Positions 22,701 through 34,811 of a stretch of DNA of 64,000 bases are shown here, piece by piece. Positions within the stretch are counted from its first letter, which is position 1. Every line of letters starts with the position of its first letter. The position numbers were made by a program, and so were the translations under genes. Below the pieces are notes generated by a model. That model worked only from the letters and a program-made list of their open reading frames with translations, was not told the DNA's origin and made no database searches. Source of the DNA: Thuidium tamariscinum (taxonomy: Eukaryota > Streptophyta > Bryopsida > Hypnales > Thuidiaceae); NCBI GenBank assembly GCA_947034885.2, contig OX344749.2, forward strand, positions 28,473,501-28,537,500. The letters run 5' to 3'.

Positions 22701-25252
22701 GATGACATCTAAACAGGCAGTGGTGGTGTATGACGATTTGATGACAGACGATGGTCAGTAATTTTCGGTCCCTGAACTTTTCTCTATATTGTTGAACCCA
22801 TGTCAGTTTTTTTTGTTTTTTTTCGTGTTGCACTAGACAGCTCCAGAGGAGATTCACCTGCTATTTTGACGAAGCGTACTTTGTTCTATTCCTGTCTCAT
22901 GTTTCCTAAAGTTGCCTAGTTGGTCGGACAATTTGATTTTCTCTTTCTTCATTGCGTGGGATCTGAAATTACAAGTACAGTGCCTCTCCAAAAGACTGTT
23001 ACCTCTCCCCCTCCGTTTCCTGGTAGCAGACTTTTTGGGAATGCGCTGTACATTTGCAATTGCTTGTACCTCTCAACAATTTGGTGGGTGTCACCGGGCA
23101 AATATCTTTGCACGTCCATTGTTCATCACTTTACTTGCCTTTGGAAATGAGAATTTGAAGCCATCATGTCCAAGTCTCTTGATTGAGCATTTGATCTTTG
23201 ACCAGGATGCTCTCATCTTGAGGAATCATTTCCACTACATTGGTCAAGAGAAGAGAACTCATTTGGGACCACAATGACACCTGCTCAGGGGTGGATACGT
23301 CCAGTTCACCCTTTCTCGAGCTCTCAGAAGCGTGATCATTTTATCAGGGTTAATGAAAATTGGGTGGTTGGTGATCGTGTGGATGCTTTTGTCGAAGACG
23401 GGTACTTTTCTCGATCAACGTTTGTTGTGTTAGATCCTTTTTTCGTCATCGACAATCTGATTCCAGTGCAAAATTCTCAGTTCCAGTGTTGCATTTGCAA
23501 ATCTACATGTACTTTGACTTCTGACTGCTAATTGAAATCTTAATACGTTTGTATAGGTGGTGGGAAGCAATCATCGAAGACCTAAATGAAGCGGATGAAA
23601 CAAATATCACTGTCTTTTTCCCAGGTTGGCAGCACTCATCTTCTTATCTAATGCTAACATGCGTTTTTTGGCAATATGTAGTATAACTGGTAGCTACGGG
23701 GGTTCATGACTTATCCAAGTTCTTGTTTTATCTGAAAAAAATCGCTTTACAGCTCTCTTTTGAATAGCTCAAGAAGGTAGAACTTTCTTTTTTGTGAATC
23801 GCAGGATTATTGGGCTTGTTGTATGTACCTTAATGTTCAGTTCACGATAGGAATGATGCCAGGGATCCCGCTAGTTCACCGAGTTCAAGAAAATAACCCT
23901 CTACGAATAATACATGCAGTTTATAGTCACTGGTTTCTGTGGCAACTTCTGAATTTCATGGGGAAATGAGCGTACGACCATTGAGAACACTGATTAAAGC
24001 GTAAATTGTCACTCTTCATTTGAGTTCTGCTGGAAATAGCGTTAAGATCTAGTAATGGAAACTTATCCTTGAACAATAATCATATGTGATTTATTTAGGG
24101 CTCAATTATTTGGTCTCAAATACTATTTCGATTGGTATGTACAGGTGATGGCAGCACAACTGTTGTGAAAACTTGGAATGTGAGGCCGTCCTTGGTTTGG
24201 AAGAAAGGTGAATGGAAACCATGCAGAGGAGATTCCGTGGAGCAGGTACACTCTTTGATCCTTTGAAACTTACATTTATGTTTCTCTCTCAAGTTATCTC
24301 CACTTCGTATAAGAAAGTGACCTTCAGAGATTGAGGATGAAAGTGGCTTTTGTGACAGGCTTACCCACCTTCAAAGAGGCAGAAAACAAGCTCTAGTCGA
24401 GGTAAAGTGGAGAGAGAGACTACGGTTGCTGCTGGTGGAAATCCTGTGCTGCCGCATAAAAAGACCCCTGAGCCACTTGCAACATCACAAGCAAAACGAT
24501 CAGGAGCAAGCAGAAATGACCAGAAGGGCATGATCATATATTCAGAAGAGAGGCATTCAGGACAATCTTTAGTTACCCCTACAAGGGAGTTAAGGAGTGC
24601 AACTCGATCTAACACAAATATAGCTCAGATAAAAGTGCCTGCGAAAAGCAGTACTGCACCTGTTGCAAAGACGCGCATTGTTAACGCTAGAGCCTCACTG
24701 AATGTTAGCTCTCCGCTTACCAGGTCCCAGCAGAAAGAAGCGGCTGTGCTTCCCGAACTGACATGGGACGTACGACGTCAATCTACAAGATTACAGCAGA
24801 AAGAGTTGTCACCGAATCCACTAGATTTAGGAAAAGGGAAGACTCTCTCTTCAAGATTGTCGAAGAAAGAAATGCTAGAGTCTGCCAAAGACACTCTTAG
24901 AAGAAAGACTCCCTCCAGAAGATCACAGCATAAAGAAGTGATGAAGACTCCGGCAGGGAATGATTTGGCAATCGTATTACTGCCTGAAACTCGTTCACGG
25001 ACTCGTTCTCAGATGTTAGCAGCTACGAAGGTACTGATCTCTAATCTTTGATGAAATAATTGCTCAAATTTTTTCAAATTTGTTTCTGGGAGCTGTCCGC
25101 CACCTTGTTTACACTATCTTTCTCAATTTCTGGTTGTGAAGAGGTTCTGGTGATCTACTTCAATAAACGATCTCCAATCTAGCTAATTACAGGCAAATCA
25201 TGTGGCCTTACTAGTAGCTGTTTTGGACCTGGATTGCGCAGAGATGACCTGA
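19788..25252 (+). CDS. Agenet/Tudor-like domain protein, G2484-1-like, 11 exons
   Basis: Exons: 19788-20110, 20262-20320, 20533-21470, 21917-21968, 22339-22424, 22645-22753, 23206-23401, 23557-23624, 24145-24245, 24359-25030, 25193-25252; all GT-AG and in phase, about 887 aa. Residues 1 to about 470 are disordered and Ser/Glu-rich, with an Ala-rich helix (AARVASAATTVSAAASAAKS) in exon 3. A tandem Agenet module follows: unit 1 from FSVEVMPAEDGLQGGW to VVVYDDLM, unit 2 from GDRVDAFVEDGWWEA to TWNVRPSLVWKKGEWKPC. The latter closely resembles the Agenet repeat of Arabidopsis G2484-1 (AT4G17330), recalled rather than searched. Plant Agenet domains are Tudor-family readers of histones or RNA, so a nuclear chromatin role is likely. 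Exon 10 encodes a basic tail with repeated R-x-QQKE-like motifs. The last exon is the most uncertain, and the start could lie further upstream. Confidence 0.85.
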
Positions 25253-26334
25253 AGAGGAGAAAGAAAGATGGTATCTATTATGCTAGGGTATCCATCTCTG
25301 GACTATGCTGGACTTCGTTCCTATGATACGCAGAAGCTATGATAAGGGATTGAAACGCACTCTTCTGGTATAATGGTATTTGTTGCTACTTACTGAACAA
25401 GCCTTTAGTTCGTAACTTCTCATGATGACAGTTCCATCGGTTTCGCTGTGGTGAAGATGCTGAACCAGTCCTCATTGTGGATACTCTAGCTCTTAATCTG
25501 TTGCTGCAATTGAGAATGATGTACGCAGCAGGTTAGGTTTGAACAACTGCATGTAAATGATGTGTAGCATACACTAATGAGAAATACATTTCACTATTTT
25601 GCACTGAGTAGCCGAAGATCATCTGTTGCAAGGTACATGCCTGTTTTCCTCGACTTTAGCACAGAGTTCCGAATTTTCTTTTGGAATTTCAATACCTCAA
25701 CCTGAGTGCTCAATCGAGCATAGTTGATTTTGGTAGCTTTTTAATCTCATTTTCCAACTCTCATAGATATGGGAGTGATATCTGCTAGTCATTTTTGCAC
25801 TTACAACATCGCGACTCGTGCAGCAAAACAGTGGATTCCTCCAGTGTAATCCTACGAGCGTTGGAGCGTAGTGAAGTACTTTTGGATGAAAAATGAATGG
25901 GTTGGATGGATTGAGGTTTCATTGGAAGGGAAGAAGGTTTTTTTCCAAAGCTTGCTGGGCATTTTTCCACTCACTTGTCATTTGTTTCATGTGCTTTTGA
26001 GTTCTCTGCACAGGGCGTCGTCCAGTTGAAGCGTGTTGTGTTTAGGGCTTCGATTGAAATGGCATCCAAACTAACGGGATCAATAACAAATTTGCATCTC
26101 AGGGTGCAAAAAATTACTGTTTTTTATAACTCTAATTGTGTTAAGAGCTCATTTCAGCAGGCAAGAATTTTGATACCAATCACCCCGTGCCAATTTCAAC
26201 CGAAGCCTGATAGTTATCATCAAGAGACGTGGTCTCTGGCGTGAGGAAATTTCTAGCCCAAGGCTTTCGAGCTCCTCCAGGCGTTACAAAGCTGTTTTCA
26301 TTCCTGTTGCACTCAGAACTAAAGCTTTCATGCG
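25253..26334 (+). other. Spacer and probable promoter/5' UTR of the permease gene
   Basis: This holds the 3' UTR of the Agenet gene and the upstream region of the permease. Alternative last exons of the Agenet gene could lie at 25432-25534 (an in-frame block after a tgacag acceptor). No named regulatory element seen. Confidence 0.4.
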
Positions 26335-27849
26335 ATGAAGGAGTTTCTGCCTTCACTCGCACCACAACGACTAAGCCTTGAAGAAATTGGCACCAATGTT
26401 GTTGTGGCAGGGCAGGTATCACCATCTCCACAAGAGCAACGGAGTCTCACACTCTCACCTAAGAAGCTGTCTATGCTTCCCCTTGTTGCCCTAATTTTTT
26501 ATGAAGTTTCAGGAGGTCCTTTTGGGCTCGAGGATTCTGTCCGCGCCGGAGGCCCTCTTCTTGCGCTTCTGGGTTTCATCATCATCCCCTTCGTGTGGTG
26601 TATCCCTGAAGCTTTAGTGACAGCCGAATTGGCAACCGCGTTTCCGAAGAACGGTGGCTATGTGGTCTGGACATCCGCGGCTTTTGGATCATTTTGGGGA
26701 TTCCAGGAAGGATGGTTGAAGTGGACGAGCGGCGTTACAGATAATGCGCTCTACCCCGTTCTCTTCTTAGATTACCTCAAACGGGCGCTTCCCGTGTTTG
26801 TTAGGGGACCTGCTCGGATCTTCACTCTCATCGTCACCACCATTGCCTTGACCTATCTCAACTACAGGGGCTTAACGATTGTTGGAATCACGGCAGTCGC
26901 GCTGGCGGTTTTCACATTGTTGCCATTTCTTGCGTTCAGCCTCCTTGCAATCTCGAGAATTCAAATGGAGCGGTGGTTTGTCATGGACTTGCGGAGCATG
27001 AACTGGTCGGTGTATCTTAATACACTCTTTTGGAATTTGAACTACTGGGATAATGTCAGTACATTGGCAGGGGAAGTAGACAAGCCGTCGGAAACCCTTC
27101 CGAAAGCGCTCTTGTGTGCTGTGGTTATGGTGACCTGCACTTACATTTTTCCACTTCTTGCTGGAACGGGGGCTGTGAAACTCGACAGAACGAAATGGGA
27201 AGATGGATATTTGGCAGACTTGGCGCTTGTTATTGGAGGCTCAAAGCTGAAATGGTGGATTGAGGTTGCGGCTGCGCTTTCGAACATGGGTTTGTTCGAG
27301 GCTGAAATGAGCAGCAACTCTTTCCAGCTCTTGGGGATGGCAGAAAATGGGATGTTGCCGCAAGTCTTTGAGCAGCGGTCGAAGTATGGAACACCGACGC
27401 TGGGCATCCTCTGCTCCGCCGTTGGGGTGATCATCCTCTCATGGATGTCCTTCCAAGAGATCATCGAGTTTCTCAACTTCCTCTATTGTTTGGGGATGCT
27501 GCTGGAATTTGCGGCTTTCATATGGCTGAGGATTCGGCAACCTAATCTCCTTCGACCTTTCTGTATTCCGCTCAACACTGTGGGAGTGTGTCTTTTGCTG
27601 CTGCCTGCGTCGATCTTCCTTCTTGTCATCATATTCTTGGCCTCTTTGAAGACGGTTCTACTTGGAGTTTTTATTTCCACGCTGGGATGTGTTGTGCATC
27701 CAGGCTTGGAAGTTGCGAGACTGAGGAGATGGTTCAAGTTTGCAGCTATCTCGAAGAGTTATAACTCCAAGGATGTGGAAATGGTCGATGCCTCCCAGTT
27801 GAGCACAACTCATGATGCTTGTGAAGAAATCTCTGGGCTCTTGACGTAA
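26335..27849 (+). CDS. Polyamine/amino-acid permease of the plant PUT (LAT-type) family
   Basis: Intronless gene, 504 aa, start ATG 26335, stop TAA at 27849. It is an APC-superfamily H+-coupled transporter with about 12 hydrophobic segments. The first transmembrane helix carries FYEVSGGPFGLEDSVRAGGP (55-74), the substrate-site signature of plant polyamine uptake transporters (PUT/RMV1); IPEALVTAELATAFPKNGGY (90-109) is the next conserved block, and GFQEGWLKW and NTLFWNLNYWDNVSTLAGEV follow. Length and absence of introns agree with the plant family. It probably imports polyamines across the plasma membrane or an endomembrane; substrate cannot be fixed from sequence. The N-terminal 40 residues are polar, and a second ATG lies 5 bases upstream out of frame. 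No frameshift or missing block. Confidence 0.92.
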   Translation: MKEFLPSLAPQRLSLEEIGTNVVVAGQVSPSPQEQRSLTLSPKKLSMLPLVALIFYEVSGGPFGLEDSVRAGGPLLALLGFIIIPFVWCIPEALVTAELATAFPKNGGYVVWTSAAFGSFWGFQEGWLKWTSGVTDNALYPVLFLDYLKRALPVFVRGPARIFTLIVTTIALTYLNYRGLTIVGITAVALAVFTLLPFLAFSLLAISRIQMERWFVMDLRSMNWSVYLNTLFWNLNYWDNVSTLAGEVDKPSETLPKALLCAVVMVTCTYIFPLLAGTGAVKLDRTKWEDGYLADLALVIGGSKLKWWIEVAAALSNMGLFEAEMSSNSFQLLGMAENGMLPQVFEQRSKYGTPTLGILCSAVGVIILSWMSFQEIIEFLNFLYCLGMLLEFAAFIWLRIRQPNLLRPFCIPLNTVGVCLLLLPASIFLLVIIFLASLKTVLLGVFISTLGCVVHPGLEVARLRRWFKFAAISKSYNSKDVEMVDASQLSTTHDACEEISGLLT

Positions 27850-28918
27850 TCCACTTCAAAGATAATTAATGAGTTTGTATATCATGGCGACATCATTGCC
27901 AGTTCCTTGTAGAAGGCTGCAGAATTCGGAGAATCATTCCTGAGACAGCCAGGGATAGTCAAGCTTCAAGACTCTCTGAAATTCTGCTAGTGATCATGAT
28001 CTACTTCTACTGGCTATGCGCCCATATCCTCCCAGCGCACATCAAACATATGTAAGGAAGCCGATCAAAGAGAAAGCAGTCAATTGTTGGTGCTAAGATG
28101 GTGAGTTTACACAACCCTTGACTCGCTTCAGAGCTTGTAGATAAGCTGCTACAAGATCTGGCTAGTATAACCACCTAAGCAATAACAAAACTGAAGAATG
28201 TTAAGAATTTTGACTATGCGAAAGATGAATGCTGTTCAGATAGTCTCCATGGATTGAAATGGGGAGCTCTGGATGATGAACCGAAAAGCTGGAGTACGAG
28301 TTGAACAAGGTTGCAAAGGATGGTAAGTGCCTCACAGGATTGTGTCATGAAAAAATTCTTCCAAAGAAGTTTAAACTGTTCATAAGAAAGTACCAACACA
28401 GACTGTCAAATTTATGAAATGGTTGTTCGTATCATTTGAGCTAAATTTTGAAGTAAGAGTGTCCTTTCATTAGTACTGAGCTTGCAAATGGGGTCACCTG
28501 TATCCTTCAAAGTTGGTGGAATCGTGACATTTTGTGCTGGACGAACTTGAGAACCGGCAAGCAAACTTTGAAAGGCTGGTGGTCATTGTGGAAACATGCA
28601 CTGCATAGAAATTGTGCAATACTTTGTTACGTTGTATTTTACTCCACATCAATCAGTTATGAAGCTCTAACTTCATCTTATTTTAGTTGCTGAACGCTGA
28701 GAGTTGACACTCGTAAACAGTTCTTAAAGGGAAGTACACTTAACTAGATGCACGTAAGCAATTGAACTTCCATCCTATTGTTAAATTCTGTAATTTTCTA
28801 TTTTTTTGGAACAAAATTGGTAAAGAGTAATCCCTTTCCTCCATTCAATCCACTGTATATTCATGGATGGATGTCCTTCATTGAGAGGGAAGTGGTCATG
28901 TAACATGGTAAGGTGGGT
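27850..28918. other. Permease 3' flank and spacer
   Basis: Presumed 3' UTR followed by increasingly AT-rich DNA. No gene or repeat that I can support before the TIR element that begins at about 28921. Confidence 0.45.
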
Positions 28919-28920
28919 AC

Positions 28921-29182
28921 ACCCAAAAGCACCACTTATTCATACTGTGCCTAGTTATTGTTATTAGTTTGTTCAGATTTTCACGTAGTCTTGTTGGCAA
29001 GTGAAAGCATGTTCCAACACACCAAAGAACAAGATTTGGATACTATATGCAAAAGATATTAATGGTCTAAGTCAATTTTTGAAAGCACCATCAACAATCC
29101 TGTGAATATGATTGATTTTGAAAATGTATGTGCATTGTAGATGGTGCTTTTAGGAACATGGCACTTTTGGGTGTACCTACCT
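28921..29182. mobile_element. Putative MITE with AGGTGGGTACACCC terminal inverted repeats
   Basis: Left end AGGTGGGTACACCCAAAAGC and right end, read on the minus strand, AGGTAGGTACACCCAAAAGT are inverted repeats of about 20 bp. TA lies directly outside both ends, matching the TA target duplication of Tc1/mariner-type elements. Length is about 262 bp and there is no coding capacity, as in a non-autonomous element. Confidence 0.65.
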
Positions 29183-29201
29183 TATACAAATAGAAGAGAC
29201 A

Positions 29202-29522
29202 ATGGTCATTTTGGCAAAACCTAAACTGTATCTTGTAGAATATATGGCAATGCAAATGGAGGGCCTAGATGACAAACATTTGTAGAATGATTTGAATTAT
29301 GTATTAGAAAAGTATCATATTATGCAATGTACTTTAAACCTTTTAGCCAAAGGCATTTAGATGTATTTGAATGTGAAGTATTTAGTAATGTGCCTTATAA
29401 GTAATGTAGAGAGAAAAATATATTAGGTTTTCATGAAGTAATTGAAAAGTTTAGAGCCATATGACAAATATTTAATGAGCAATATCTTCTACAAAGAATA
29501 AATGAGGTTTTCGAAAATCCCT
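29202..29522 (+). pseudogene. Decayed coding segment of unknown family
   Basis: A single frame from ATG 29202 reads as a plausible protein (YLVEYMAMQMEGLDDKHL, NDLNYVLEKYHIM, CLISNVERKI) over about 106 codons with no frameshift but with stops at 29283 (TAG), 29358 (TAG), 29424 (TAG), 29439 (TAA) and 29499 (TAA). All five are codons that C-to-T change would make from Gln. I do not recognise the family; a transposon protein is possible. A chance frame in AT-rich DNA cannot be excluded. Confidence 0.4.
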
Positions 29523-32500
29523 CTTCCTTCTTTATTTTTTATAATGGACTATTTTAAATGGCATAGGAGCCAAAATACATTACTACAAGAAAATCTAATG
29601 TTGTCTAATAATTGATTTGGCATTTGGTTAAATATAATCCAAATAGAATTTCATGCCTCATTTAATTGTAGTAGATTTTTTTGTTTTTTTAATTATTATT
29701 TTTTAATAATTGATGGCTTGATAGTAGCAAGCAATTTTAGAGATAGACCTAAAATAGCCCTCCAAAGGCTTGAATTTCATCTCCCCTACTGATGATATGT
29801 TTTTTCTTCAAGTTGTAGGACATAAGTATTTTTTAATAAATTTTGATAGATTAAATTTTATTAAATCCATCTTCTAAAGATTGAAATATCTTCTTATTTT
29901 TAAACTCATTCGAGCACTATAATCTTGATAGTTTCAAATGAGTTTGTTTTCCTTAAATAGTTGGTAGATGTATTGCAAATATAAGATCCTTTGCTTTGAT
30001 TGTATAAATCTATGAAAATATACTAAAATTTTATATTAAATATCTCTTTTAAACATTCAAAAATAGATGTCATCACTTTAGTAGCTTCCTAGAAGCTTCA
30101 AATTGAGTGAAAGTTGACTTGGAAGAAAATAAATGTTGTTTCAAAATAGATCTTACTTTAAGGAATTAAATGGTCAAATCTACTTCTTTTGATATTGGAA
30201 GTCATTGATTATTATATTCTTTTAATGAATCATTTGAATATGAAATCATAAAATATTTCTAGGATGAAAATTTATTTACTTTATAACCTTCTTTACAAGA
30301 ACTAATAGGAATGGTCTAATATAAGATTTGACAACTCTAAAACTTGATGTTGATAACAGAAGGTTAAGTATGTAACTACTTATGTGAAAATCCAATGGCA
30401 GTGTTCAACATTAATCGTTTGACCCTGAAATGTCTCAATCCTTTTTTGAATTTTTGCACATTTTTGCTTATAATTTTGTACAAATATATCATTTACCAAA
30501 ATTTAATGAATTTGGTCATTAAGGAAGGTTATCTTCTCTAGATTCAAATGTTACATTTGATAAATTAGAAGTTAATTGGATGAAACAGTGCCTTGAAGGC
30601 CTCTGTTCATCGTCCAGAATATGGACGTCAGAGCGCTTCAAGGTTAAAGATATGCTTTGGTCTAACATATAGCCTAAGGCAAAATTTGAAATGTCATTGA
30701 AGTGAGGCATGGGTCTCATTCCTTGTCCAAGATCTTGTCCTTGTCCAAGCCACTTTTCGTAAAAGATATTCTTAAAACCAAGTTGGAATGTAATGTTTTT
30801 TAATGGTCAATCTAAATTACTCTAATTTGAGGCTTCAAGCTAACAATAGAGGATTAATGATGTAAATCCTTGCATGCATATCCAATGACAATGCCCCACA
30901 TTATTGTAAATGACAATGTAAGATTATGATTTCTTGATGAATTTAAAATCATGCATATGATTTTAATAGAAGGCATCGAGGTTGGAATTTCAAACAACCC
31001 AATTTTTTTAAATGAATATTTTAGAATTTCAATCCATTCATCAATTACCTATGGTTTGCCTAAAGTACATCCTAAACTTGATATATACATGTAAACAAAC
31101 CTTTAACAAGTATAACTATTTATCATTCTCTTAAATTATTTAAAAAAAATCTTTGATCCACAACTTGGTTTTGTTTGTTGTGTTCAATTGGTCCATAGGA
31201 AGAGCCAACTAAGACAATGATAATGAGCAAGCCTACATTCTACAATAAACAATGATAAAATTTCCAAATTCCAAATACCCTTCATGATAGAATGGTCTAT
31301 AATTCATTGGCAAACAAGAAATGACACTAGAAAAGGCTATGTCCCTACATTGCAGTAATGACTCTTTTTCAAATATTGAGCTCCTACAATCAAACTTCCT
31401 CACATGTAGCTCTTACAATAGTATTAGTCAATGCAATGTATCCTCTACTTTAGGCCAAAGCCGATAAAAGAAGGGCTTTGTTGCTATCCTTATACTAATA
31501 ACTTGCCCCTTAAGTAATGTACCTCCTCTTCAAACTTCTTCAAATGTAGCTCTTGTCAATGCAAAACTTGTTTTAGTCTCTGTAGCTTAGGATTTCTTAG
31601 GAAACAAAACCCAAGGAATCCCCTAGTGGTGGTTTTTTCGTTTGGGAAAAATCAAATAGTCTATCGTTTTGTATCTAAAGTCATTTTTGATATAGGATTA
31701 TCACTCATTTTCAGAAATAAAAGATTAAAATTAAAAGAATTAGTTTTCTAGGGGTATTTCATGTCTTAACTTATCCTAATTTCCATCCAATTCCCATGGA
31801 ACTAACCCTTGACTTACTGTCACAGTCTTATATTAGGATTCTAGTGTCAAATAGTCATAGGAAGGTCAAATACTCTTGGCTCCTGTTCTATAAACTTAAT
31901 CAAACCCACAATTTATATTTAAATATAGAGGTGTGCATATACACCATTGTATTCTCTTTAATTACTTCTTCAAATTAATATTTAGTCAATTGGTCCACTA
32001 TTCAAAAAGTACTTAATCACAAAAGATTATTACTCTTAAATTATGTATAAGTCAAATATTCATGTCACTTGACTTCCTGAAACACACACATTGAGTTAGT
32101 TGAATCAAACATAACATACCCATATACAATGGTAAGATCAAACTCTTTAGTCAAATGGTCTGGCTATTCTAACAAGTAACCAAGTCTAACAATAGCTACA
32201 CATTGTCAATTTGTCCAACTTCCATACAAGATCTCAACAACCATGTTCAAAGATTTTCTTATTAGCCTTAGATATTTGGTTCCCTCTTTTCCCTGCAAAC
32301 ACAACTTAGCACACAATGTCAATTTGATCCTTTTACATAATAATCTCCACATACCAAACAATTAGACATCCAGCCATTCTTTAATTAATTAATGAATTAC
32401 TAAATTCACTTACTCATTCTTATATTGCTCTGTTAATTCCAGCCTTGCAAACATTGACTAATTGACATAAGAAGAACATCCGAAAATTATAATTAATATA

Positions 32501-32880
32501 GTTAAAGTAATAACAATTGCACTGTCCTCTTTTGATCCTTGCTACATCACACTTTACTATTAGACATTTTACTAGGACTATTAGACAAGATCAGTTTTAT
32601 CAATCCATTAATGAATTTTTATTAAGTATATCAAAATAGCTTCATCAGAGTTACTCCCTACGTTAATCCCATCTGTATCAGACTATTGGACTTCATCATT
32701 TAGACACCAAATTTCATAAACAGGTTTACAACATTCTTAATTTATCACAGACCAATTGTCTTGGATAAATTCCATACACAATTATAATTTCGTCACATTA
32801 CCACATCCAATTATGATATGACTATTAGACTAAAACTTAAACAAGCATATCATCATACAACAGTATGTAAACCGAATTGG
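29523..32880. other. AT-rich gene-poor region
   Basis: More than 3 kb of AT-rich DNA with no ORF of convincing size. Weakly similar direct repeats occur at about 30307-30420 and 30803-30910, and again at about 31388 and 31531 (CTTC-AATGTAGCTCTT words). These suggest old transposon debris; no complete element could be outlined. Confidence 0.5.
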
Positions 32881-32884
32881 GATA

Positions 32885-33960
32885 TGTCCAATCTCTGGTA
32901 CATTACCTTGTTCAGATCACAGACTATTCGCCTTTGTATAATTGATTTTCTTATATGAGTTTATAAAAGAATAGTTTTATAATATTATCAGAGTTTTGTC
33001 TACTTGACTTATCTATTAAATTTCGCACCAGTTAGCTTCTCACCAACTGACTAATAGACCACTAATACAAAATGAAAGAAACTTGGCAATCACTGGCTTA
33101 ACACCCTTTCTTTTAGACTATTCGACTAGACATACCAATCACTAATAATTTAAGAGTAAAATATTCATTTGATAATAGTCAGAAGTATTCCCTACTTCAT
33201 CAACAATCTGTCAATTTGTGAAGTTTATCAAAACAAGAAACAGTTATTCATATTTGGATAACAGGAACTTACCGTCAATTAGACTTGTGGTTCTGCAGCC
33301 TTGCAGCTTGGATTTCTCCAACAACTCCTTCCATTTCTTCACAGCTCTTTCTCCAGCTTAGTAGTCTTGCTCCAATCGCTTAGGAAATTGTCTAATTGAC
33401 TTTCACTAACTTATCTAATTAAAAAGCAAACACCCAAGCAGCCACTCCCTGGCTACTTCATTACATCACAAGTTTTTGTATTCAGCTTAATCCATTTTCA
33501 ATTTTGAAACCAAGTTCAATCAACAGCTCTCACACTTGGCTAATTGACTTGATAAAGAACTGAAAATAAAAGCCAATCACTGACTTCTATACCACATATC
33601 ACTTAACCAATCGCTGGCAAATCGACTCAAGCAACTAAACATCACCAATCCCTGGCTACTGACTCCCCATCTATTGAACACTCACTGTCCAATTGTCCTT
33701 AACGTAATTAATTCAAAGAGAAATTGTCCAAACCTTAGCTCACGAAATATACACAAGTGAAAATAGCACTCAATCAGCACTCTCTGCCTAATTGATTGTA
33801 ACCTCACAAAACAAAAGGAAACTAGAAAGACTCAAAACCAATCACTGGCTATTAGACTTTAACTTCAAAAAGAATATCAAAAAGAAAGAACAGGAACAAC
33901 GCCAATCCCTGGCTAATTGTCCAAACAAAGAAAACACAAAGCCAATCACTGGCTACACAA
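32885..33960. repeat. Cluster of degenerate CCAATCMCTGGCTA motifs
   Basis: About nine copies of a 14-bp word close to CCAATC(A/C)CTGGCTA recur, at roughly 32889, 33087, 33441, 33572, 33606, 33643, 33838, 33903 and 33941. The spacing is irregular (about 30 to 350 bp). Between them ATTAGACT, AATTGACT and AATTGTCC words are also over-represented. No ORF explains the pattern. Confidence 0.55.
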
Positions 33961-34055
33961 AATCACAAGAGCTCACACCAGTTAATAGACAAAAGTGTAT
34001 TCGATTATAGATTGCAAAAATTACAAAACAAAGGTGAGCAATCCCTGCAAACGCC

Positions 34056-34079
34056 GAGAGAGAGAGAGAGAGAGAGAGA
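34056..34079. repeat. (GA)n microsatellite
   Basis: Twelve consecutive GA units. Confidence 0.95.
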
Positions 34080-34523
34080 AAGAAGAAAAAGTCGATTTGC
34101 CTTTGTATTCTTGGCGTAACCAACTCTCACTAACCGAACCTGACTATTAGCCTAACTACTTCTTATCTTCCGTTACCAATTGATTAATAGTCCTGTTCCC
34201 ATTATTAAGCCTATTTGACTTAGTTTACTACATAGTTTCTATTTAGAACCGGTCTGAACTAGTCTATTAGCCTAGAATTTCAAAATGAACAAAATGAAAA
34301 ACAAAAATGAGTTTACATAGCCCTCTTTCAATTCAAAGTCAATATCAATCCCTACATGAAAATTGGTAGCTTTTGTCAAGCCTCTTTCTTGTTGGTTGAG
34401 CGCCAAGAATTCTCACCAACTTCTTGTACGCAGAAGTTAGAGTTAGAGTCAAGGAGATGTCCAAATCAAATTTCCACATTAAATTTTTGAAAGGTTCACA
34501 TCACCTTAACCCTTAAACAACAC

Positions 34524-34536
34524 GGGGGGGGGGGGG
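34524..34536. repeat. Poly-G run (13)
   Basis: A homopolymer of 13 G bases in AT-rich surroundings; length may be affected by sequencing error. Confidence 0.9.
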
Positions 34537-34811
34537 TCACCTAGGAAACCATCTTTTTTGAAACTATGGAAATCATTGGTATAAGAAAATCCAAAAGTGC
34601 ACATTTGAAGTCAAAGAACTGTAGAAGATCTTCCTTTTCCACCTCTAATTCCAAGGATAAATGCTTGCAATTCTATCTTGGAATGCAAAATGCTCTCTCA
34701 TTCATCAACCACAAAATGGCTCTAGCATTGTTTACAAGTTAAACCAATCACAAGGTAACACGACACTTTTTTGAGATAAAAAGGACTTAATGTATATTGA
34801 ATCTAACAATA

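Noticed and set aside
22912..23205. ORFs in the middle of the Agenet gene
   Set aside because: They lie in the intron before 23206; exon phases on both sides join without them.
25975..26244. 89-codon ORF before the permease
   Set aside because: No family resemblance, out of frame with the permease, within its likely 5' UTR.
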